Assembly: GCA_002898315.1 (NCBI GenBank)
Contig: BEHV01000001.1
Span: 1-64,000, forward strand
DNA: 64,000 nt
DNA from: a bacterium HR19
GTDB lineage: Bacteria > Calescibacteriota > Calescibacteriia > Calescibacteriales > Calescibacteriaceae
Reading direction: 5' to 3'
Shown here: positions 58,805 to 64,000 of the stretch, in pieces
Layout: each line of letters begins with the position of its first letter
Position numbering within the stretch: position 1 is the first letter of the stretch
Notes under the pieces: model-generated
What the model was told of the DNA's origin: nothing
Databases searched by the model: none
The model's input: only the letters and a program-made list of their open reading frames with translations
Program-made: the position numbers and the translations under genes

Positions 58805-61777
58805 ATGAAAAAGAGAAAATTTTTTTCTCTGACATCAAGAGTTTTTCTGCTTTCGGTTATTCTCGTAAATTCGTGCTCACGCGAGAAAAAAGGTCCATAC
58901 TCTCTGCAAAATCCAGTCCATGTTATAATAGATAGATGTGGAACCCCTCACATATTTGCCGAAGATGATAAAGATGCTTTTTTTGTCTTCGGATACATTC
59001 AGGCACATTACAGATTGTTTCAGATGGACATTTCAAGAAGAGAAGCTATGGGAAAACTCGCCGAAATATTCCCAGATCAGATCACACAAGATATTATAAA
59101 CAGAATGCTGAGCTTCAAATTGATGGCGGAAATATCAAAAGAGTCATTTGAGAAAACCGGAATGCTGAAAAAGATTCAAGCTTTCGTAGATGGTATAAAT
59201 AAATACATAGACGATGCAAAAGCTGGAAGAGAATTTGGCGGAATCAGAGCGAGAATCCCACCTCAATACCAAGCGCTTAAAATAGAACCAGAGCCATTTT
59301 ATGTTGAAGATGTTATAGCGGTAGGTAAGAAGAGAGCTTTTGACCTCGCAGGCGGAGGACTTATAGACCTCGCTTCAAAACTTATGCAACTTGTCTTCGG
59401 AGAGAATTTTGAAGAAAAATTCTCAATATCTTCCATAGAAAAAGTAAGTGTAGTTGATGACTTTCCGAAAACGAGATTATCTCCATTTGAGAACAAAGAA
59501 AATATAGATACCCAAGAACTAAAATCAGCAATTGAAAAAATATCAGCAAAAGTCAAAAGTTTAAAAAATTTGCTGGCTCTCAATTCAAATAACTTTGTCG
59601 TATCAGGCAGAATAACAAAAACCGGCTATCCAATTTTAGAAAACGACCCTCATCTTGCGGTCATATCTCCATCTACATTCTTCCCATTTCAGATAAACTC
59701 ACCTCAGTACTCAGGTTTCGGATTCACATTTCCAGGAATACCTATCGCTCTTGTAGGTGGGGGTAAAAATGTGTGCTGGGGTGTGACAACAACCCTCATA
59801 GACGCAATGGATGTCCTCTTCACCCCAATAATAGAAGAAAACGGAAAATTTTTCATAGTATGGGGTAAGAAAAAGTTAGAAGCGATTCCGAGAGAAGAAG
59901 AAATCTTTTACCTTGAGAACGGAGAAAAAAAATCTAAAAAGATAAAGTTTCTTTTTGTTCCGAACATAGGTATTGTTCTTGACGCGGGAAACAAAGAAGG
60001 ATTCTCATCTATAATACCTTATCTTTTCGGCATAGTGGGAGTCCCGGGCGTAGAAGAAAGTATATCAAAAATACTCAAATACGTTTTTACTCTTGGTATG
60101 AATGTTGATAGAAAGGAAGCTGGAAATTTAGGGATAGTTCTGGCGTGGACGGGTTATAAACCCACAAGTGAGTTTGCCGCTTTTTACGAAGCACCATCTG
60201 CCGAAGATATTTTTTCCGCAATGATATACTACAAATTTTTCCAAACCGGAATACAGAACTTCATCGTTGCAGATATAAAAGGAAACATAGGATATTTCCC
60301 TCATGGTGAAATACCGATAAGACCTTCTGGGACAAAACCTTATCTTCCCGAACTCTCTGAAAATCTTTTCTGGCTCGGTAATATTGAGCCCGACTTTATT
60401 CCGAGAGCTGTGAACCCACAATCTGGATACATCGTCACCGCAAACAACGATATAGTAGGAACTTCTTTTGATAACAATCCATTAAACGAGAGGTTCTATC
60501 TCGGTCCAGTTTATGATTTCGGATTCAGAGCAAAAAGAATAAGTGAGATGATAGAGGAAAACAGAGGGAAAATAGATAAGTTTGTCGCGGCATCAATAAT
60601 AAACGATGTCACATCTCCTCTTGCGAGAAGGTTTGTAAAGGTATTCCTGAATTTTGTCTCTGAAAAAGACATTGAAAACCTTGACGTTGATGAAAACAAA
60701 AAGAAATTTATGATTTTTATCTTGAAAAAGCTGAGAGATTGGAACTTTGAAGAAGATGTGAATTCGTTTGAGCCACTCGCTTATGAGATGATAATGCGAA
60801 TGTCTTTCTCTGAATTCGCCTGGAAAAACTTCTCAAATAACTATGTGAAATATAAATTCAAAGATATAATTTTCTCCGCCTTGAAAGGAACAGATTTAGA
60901 GAGTTTAGCAGGAGCGATATACGAGTTAGGGTCTGAACCTCTAAGCGAAGCTCTGTTTCAACTCTCCTCTGACCCACAGGTTATTGTTCGTTCAGTTCTG
61001 CCAATTCTTCAAGGAGAAAAAGGGGCTCTTTGTGATAACAAAGGAGGGAAGAATTTATCAGATGAGAGATTTGTGTTTTTAGGGGAAGATGGGTGTCCAA
61101 AAGATGAATTTCTTTCTGCAATTTCAAAAACCGCAGATTACCTTATTGAGAACGCAAAAATTTGTAAGAGGAAAGAAGGTGATTTATGTGCTGAATTTTT
61201 ATGTAAAGATGGACTGCCAGAAAACTGTGTCCTCGGAGATTTTTCAGCAAAAAGGTTCAACTACATAGCAGATATTCCCGGAAAAGAGAACTTTGAAGCG
61301 AAATATTTTGGAAGCTTGTATTTCAGGAAATCGGGAGGGACAGCACTTGTATATGCGAGCGATATTGATACAGTAGAATTAGATAAAAGTAGCAAGGAGA
61401 TAGTTTTCAAAAAACCCATCACAGAAAATGAATTTGTAGCTTTTCAGCAGGGGGAAGGGGGTCAGACCCTCAAATATATCTGCGAAGCCAAACCAGAAGG
61501 TGTTGAGATATGGTATGCTATACCGGGAGGAGTCGCGGATGACCCATCTTCTCCATACTTTGCAAACATGATCACCGCATGGGCTTGTGCAAGAGAATGG
61601 CTCAAAGGTATAACACAAGGATACTGCTCTATACCAAAAGATATACTCCCAGAAGATAGAGATTATTTCAAAATCATATTTTCAAAGCTTGAAACCAACT
61701 TTGAAAAGCTAATAAGTTCAGATTATCACACCTCACCTCTATGCAATCAAAAAGAGATATATCTTATTTTCAGATAG
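58805..61777 (+). CDS. Penicillin acylase family (Ntn-hydrolase) lipoprotein
   Basis: 990 residues: a signal with lipobox VNSC, an A-chain-like part (VHVIIDRCGTPHIFAEDDKDAFFVFGYIQAHYRLFQMD), then the candidate autocatalytic Ser261 in ALNSNNFVVSG and the B-chain signature YPILENDPHLAVISPSTFFPFQ and GKNVCWGVTTTLIDAMDVLF. Family members cut amide bonds of penicillins or N-acyl-homoserine lactones in the periplasm. Length exceeds the usual 750-850, with a long C-terminal region with several cysteines. Substrate not deducible. Confidence 0.85.
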   Translation: MKKRKFFSLTSRVFLLSVILVNSCSREKKGPYSLQNPVHVIIDRCGTPHIFAEDDKDAFFVFGYIQAHYRLFQMDISRREAMGKLAEIFPDQITQDIINRMLSFKLMAEISKESFEKTGMLKKIQAFVDGINKYIDDAKAGREFGGIRARIPPQYQALKIEPEPFYVEDVIAVGKKRAFDLAGGGLIDLASKLMQLVFGENFEEKFSISSIEKVSVVDDFPKTRLSPFENKENIDTQELKSAIEKISAKVKSLKNLLALNSNNFVVSGRITKTGYPILENDPHLAVISPSTFFPFQINSPQYSGFGFTFPGIPIALVGGGKNVCWGVTTTLIDAMDVLFTPIIEENGKFFIVWGKKKLEAIPREEEIFYLENGEKKSKKIKFLFVPNIGIVLDAGNKEGFSSIIPYLFGIVGVPGVEESISKILKYVFTLGMNVDRKEAGNLGIVLAWTGYKPTSEFAAFYEAPSAEDIFSAMIYYKFFQTGIQNFIVADIKGNIGYFPHGEIPIRPSGTKPYLPELSENLFWLGNIEPDFIPRAVNPQSGYIVTANNDIVGTSFDNNPLNERFYLGPVYDFGFRAKRISEMIEENRGKIDKFVAASIINDVTSPLARRFVKVFLNFVSEKDIENLDVDENKKKFMIFILKKLRDWNFEEDVNSFEPLAYEMIMRMSFSEFAWKNFSNNYVKYKFKDIIFSALKGTDLESLAGAIYELGSEPLSEALFQLSSDPQVIVRSVLPILQGEKGALCDNKGGKNLSDERFVFLGEDGCPKDEFLSAISKTADYLIENAKICKRKEGDLCAEFLCKDGLPENCVLGDFSAKRFNYIADIPGKENFEAKYFGSLYFRKSGGTALVYASDIDTVELDKSSKEIVFKKPITENEFVAFQQGEGGQTLKYICEAKPEGVEIWYAIPGGVADDPSSPYFANMITAWACAREWLKGITQGYCSIPKDILPEDRDYFKIIFSKLETNFEKLISSDYHTSPLCNQKEIYLIFR

Positions 61778-61782
61778 AATAA

Positions 61783-62058
61783 TCAGTATTTTATCTCAAA
61801 ACTCCTGAAAGTTCCCTCATATGGTAAAAATTGATATTCAACCTTTTCAACTCTTGCTGATTTAGGTCCTTTTTTAGCCCACTCAATAAGTTCTTCTAAT
61901 TTCTCCTTTTCACCTTCAGCTAATATTTCAACCTCTCCGGTTTCAAGGTTTTTGACATATCCCGTAAGACCTAATTCTTTCGCTTTGTAGTAAGTACTTG
62001 CTCTGAATCCAACTCCCTGAACTAAACCATAAACCTTTATATATACTCTTGCTTTCAT
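61783..62058 (-). CDS. acyP: Acylphosphatase
   Basis: 91 residues with the catalytic GLVQGVGFRASTYYKAKELGLTGYVKNL. The R in GFRAS and N in VKN are the active-site residues. It hydrolyses acyl phosphates. GATAT lies near the start. Confidence 0.94.
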   Translation of the reverse strand: MKARVYIKVYGLVQGVGFRASTYYKAKELGLTGYVKNLETGEVEILAEGEKEKLEELIEWAKKGPKSARVEKVEYQFLPYEGTFRSFEIKY

Positions 62059-62085
62059 GTTCGCATATCACTTATGAAACTATTT

Positions 62086-62475
62086 TCAAGTTTCTTCAAC
62101 AAGCTGTTTATACTCCTCTGGCGTAAGAAGAGAAAAAGAAGATAAATCTTGGTCCAACTCTATTTCCATAAGCCAACCCTGCTTATACGGATCGTCTAAG
62201 ATGATTTCTGGATTTTCAATAACTTCTCTGTTTATTTTCTTTAATCTTCCAGAAACAGGCAAGATTATCTCTATTGAATCGTCATCTTTTGTTATTATCT
62301 CTCCTACAACATCTCCTACATAGAGGATAGAATTTTCATCACCATCTATGGTTATCTTTTCTATATCTTTGTCTGATATAAGGTGTTCGGTTATTCCTAC
62401 AAGAACAGTGTTTTTACCTTTTGGCATAACCCATAAATGGTCTTCTGAATAGAATATTTTCTTTGGTTTCTTCAT
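62086..62475 (-). CDS. GcvH-like lipoyl-domain protein
   Basis: 129 residues from the ATG at 62475, which has a GGAGGAG Shine-Dalgarno; a further ATG at 62505 lies upstream. The opening YSEDHLWV, GITEHLI and the ending PYKQGWLMEIEL match glycine cleavage H proteins. The lipoyl region VGEIITKDDDSIEIILPVSG has its only nearby lysine two residues out of register against ESVKA...P, so lipoylation is uncertain. No gcvT, gcvP or lipoate genes lie here. It may be a specialised H-like protein rather than glycine cleavage. Confidence 0.75.
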   Translation of the reverse strand: MKKPKKIFYSEDHLWVMPKGKNTVLVGITEHLISDKDIEKITIDGDENSILYVGDVVGEIITKDDDSIEIILPVSGRLKKINREVIENPEIILDDPYKQGWLMEIELDQDLSSFSLLTPEEYKQLVEET

Positions 62476-62660
62476 AATTTTCTCCTCCGTTCCTCTAATA
62501 TTCAAAAATTTTCAGAAAAGTTAAGATTTGGTCAAAAAAGATTTTCTTTCTAATTTTTGCATCCAAAAAACTTTTTTTCAAAAAATTTTGGATTTTGTTA
62601 ATATTTTAGTTTCCATCTTGATTTTGCAAAATATAAAAAAATTTTCTGAGAATGCAATAA

Positions 62661-62666
62661 TATAAT
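62661..62666 (+). promoter_or_regulatory. Consensus -10 box for secG
   Basis: TATAAT four nucleotides before the secG ATG, with no Shine-Dalgarno between or upstream. It implies a leaderless secG message. Confidence 0.6.
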
Positions 62667-62670
62667 CTTT

Positions 62671-62967
62671 ATGATAGTGATTTTGTGGATACTTGAAATA
62701 ATAGTTGGAATTTTGCTTGTTATATCTGTTCTTCTGCAGGTTCGGGGTGGAGATGCCGGAGCTTTTTTTGGCGGGACTCAATCTGTATTCGGTCCAAGAG
62801 GTCCTACTACAATTTTGGAGAAAATGACCTATGGTCTTATAGGCGCTTTCTTCATCATAACTCTGCTCATATCTAAACTCTCAAGTTCCGAAAGAATCAC
62901 TCCAACACAAGAAATCCCTTCTGCTCCCTCTCCCGAAGAAGTATTGCCAGAACCCACCACAAAATAG
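62671..62967 (+). CDS. secG: Preprotein translocase subunit SecG
   Basis: 98 residues with two transmembrane helices around the conserved loop DAGAFFGGTQSVFGPRG. SecG assists SecYE in protein export. The C-terminal tail is proline-rich (SAPSPEEVLPEP). The TATAAT box four nucleotides upstream and lack of Shine-Dalgarno suggest a leaderless transcript. Confidence 0.93.
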   Translation: MIVILWILEIIVGILLVISVLLQVRGGDAGAFFGGTQSVFGPRGPTTILEKMTYGLIGAFFIITLLISKLSSSERITPTQEIPSAPSPEEVLPEPTTK

Positions 62968-62989
62968 AAAGAGAACCGCTTAAATCTCC

Positions 62990-63469
62990 TCATCTGAAAA
63001 TAAACCTCCTTGAAATCATAAAACTTATAAAGCCAACAATAACAGAAGTCATAAGTTGAGAGATAACCTTGGGTATATGCAATACTTCAACCTGAAAATA
63101 AAGGAGCGAAGAGAAGAAGGGAGTATTGAACACCGAAAGAGCAAAAAATCTGAGATACCTTTTGAGCCCATCATAAGACCTTATCTTGAATTTTGAGTAG
63201 TTTTTGAAGGTGAATTTTCTGTGTAGTATGAAGTTTTGAGTCATGGCAAAAAAACCGGCAATAGGACCTGCTATCATATACCAAACTTTCGCAACATAAA
63301 CAAGAAATGAAAACAATGCGAGGTTTGAAGTTATTCCTGCCACTCCTACTGAACCATATTTTATCGCTTGAAATATAAAATCTCTGTTGAGGAGCTGAAA
63401 AATTTCTTTTTTCTTATGGACCGAGTCAGATTTACTCTGCTCCGTCTGATAATCATGTTCTTGAAACAT
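62990..63469 (-). CDS. GtrA family membrane protein
   Basis: 159 residues: a hydrophilic start of about 35 residues, then four helices with the family signs KYGSVGVAGITSNLALF, NFILHRKFTF and ISFMISRRFIFR. GtrA-like proteins flip polyprenyl-linked sugars for surface glycan modification. No glycosyltransferase is adjacent in this window. Confidence 0.88.
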   Translation of the reverse strand: MFQEHDYQTEQSKSDSVHKKKEIFQLLNRDFIFQAIKYGSVGVAGITSNLALFSFLVYVAKVWYMIAGPIAGFFAMTQNFILHRKFTFKNYSKFKIRSYDGLKRYLRFFALSVFNTPFFSSLLYFQVEVLHIPKVISQLMTSVIVGFISFMISRRFIFR

Positions 63470-63529
63470 AGCTTGTAAGATTTTTCTTTCACTTCATAAA
63501 TCAGGTTATGAAAAACAAAGCTAAAATCA

Positions 63530-64000
63530 TCAAGATGATGAGAATATTATTGAATCTATCTCGTGAGATGTAAGGGTTTCTTTTTCAAAGAGCATTGTTG
63601 CAAGCTTATGAAGTTTGTCTATATTTTCTGTTATAATACTCTTTGCTCTTGCGTAGCATTGGGAAATTATGTTCATCACCTCTTGATCTAGCTTTCTCGC
63701 TGTTTCTTCGGAAATATCCTCGTGCCTTGCGATCTCTCTTCCCAAGAATATATATTCCTCTTTTGATTTAAAAGCTATCGGACCGAGAGAACTCATTCCC
63801 CATTCATAAACCATTTTCCTCGCTATGTCTGTTGACTTTTCTATATCGTCTGCTGCACCGGTAGATATTGTTTCAAAAACTATCTCCTCAGCTGCTCTCC
63901 CACCGAGCAAAACTGTTATCTTCTTGTAAAGATAATCTCTATCTATCACATACATATCTTCATCTGGTATCTGAACAGTAACACCCAGTGCTTTTCCTCT
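63530..64000 (-). CDS. ftsH: ATP-dependent zinc metalloprotease FtsH (partial, C-terminal part)
   Basis: The frame is open to the window edge, so the 5' part (membrane anchors and AAA domain) lies beyond 64000. Seen are GKALGVTVQIPDED, LLGGRAAEEIVFETISTGAADDI containing the third zinc-ligand region, and the typical MVYEWGMSSLGPIAF. FtsH degrades membrane and regulatory proteins at the inner membrane. The end at 63530 lacks the long disordered tail some FtsH have. Confidence 0.95.
   Translation of the reverse strand, partial: RGKALGVTVQIPDEDMYVIDRDYLYKKITVLLGGRAAEEIVFETISTGAADDIEKSTDIARKMVYEWGMSSLGPIAFKSKEEYIFLGREIARHEDISEETARKLDQEVMNIISQCYARAKSIITENIDKLHKLATMLFEKETLTSHEIDSIIFSSS

Overview
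The window comes from an AT-rich bacterial chromosome of a diderm, probably flagellated, respiring organism. The diderm reading rests on lipoproteins with lipoboxes, an LptF/LptG-like permease remnant and an outer-membrane-type cytochrome/porin gene. Motility is suggested by CheA, CheW, a FliJ-like and a MotE-like protein. Respiration is shown by a complete alternative complex III (ACIII), a cytochrome oxidase subunit III, EtfAB and ATP synthase subunit a. I cannot place it in a phylum from sequence alone; an uncultured, possibly thermophilic lineage near the former Deltaproteobacteria would fit. No rRNA, CRISPR array or complete insertion sequence was seen.

Layout. 1-5.3 kb: the end of a duplicated FMN split-barrel protein, then a two-gene module of a zinc-ribbon DNA methyltransferase and a DHH-like protein that runs into the 3' end of prfA, then tRNA-Cys. 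5.3-9.4 kb: cox subunit III, rpmF, and three decayed or frameshifted genes (N6-adenine methyltransferase, cytochrome/porin, LptF/G-like). 9.4-14 kb: an internally duplicated unknown protein and two phytoene-desaturase-like paralogues with an operator-like palindrome between them. 14-19.3 kb: histone deacetylase-like protein, DUF35, ChlI/MoxR-like ATPase, holB, a tiny proline-rich protein and an HpnA-like reductase. 19.4-27.1 kb: actABCDEF plus a small extra membrane protein. 27.2-32 kb: argH, a class III sirtuin, WbqC, two lipoproteins and a METTL5-like methyltransferase. 32-37 kb: etfBA-btrH-like operon, aspS and a truncated GH2 gene. 37.5-39.7 kb: an internally duplicated DNA methyltransferase with a frameshifted partner. 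39.7-49.3 kb: M23 peptidase, sigma-54 activator, prenyl synthase, fliJ/motE-like genes, tRNA-Met, DUF2203, aroKB fusion, diiron protein and psd. 49.3-64 kb: cheW-cheA, pilin-like proteins, atpB-glyQ, GH38 and penicillin-acylase-like lipoproteins, acylphosphatase, GcvH-like protein, secG, gtrA and the end of ftsH.

Three themes stand out. First, many apparently transcript-leading genes have a TANNNT box only 4-10 nt before the ATG and no Shine-Dalgarno sequence, which suggests leaderless mRNAs; two further genes follow a tRNA so closely that tRNA processing would nearly remove their leader. Second, a CTACC-N4-GGTAG palindrome precedes both a desaturase-like gene and a distant diiron protein gene, suggesting one regulator for both. 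Third, accessory fragments (three methyltransferase loci and a GH2 remnant) sit against housekeeping genes, in three cases truncated or overlapping at their convergent 3' ends. The best candidates for undescribed systems are the methyltransferase/DHH-like pair, the duplicated methyltransferase with its small partner, and the palindrome-linked desaturase/diiron set.
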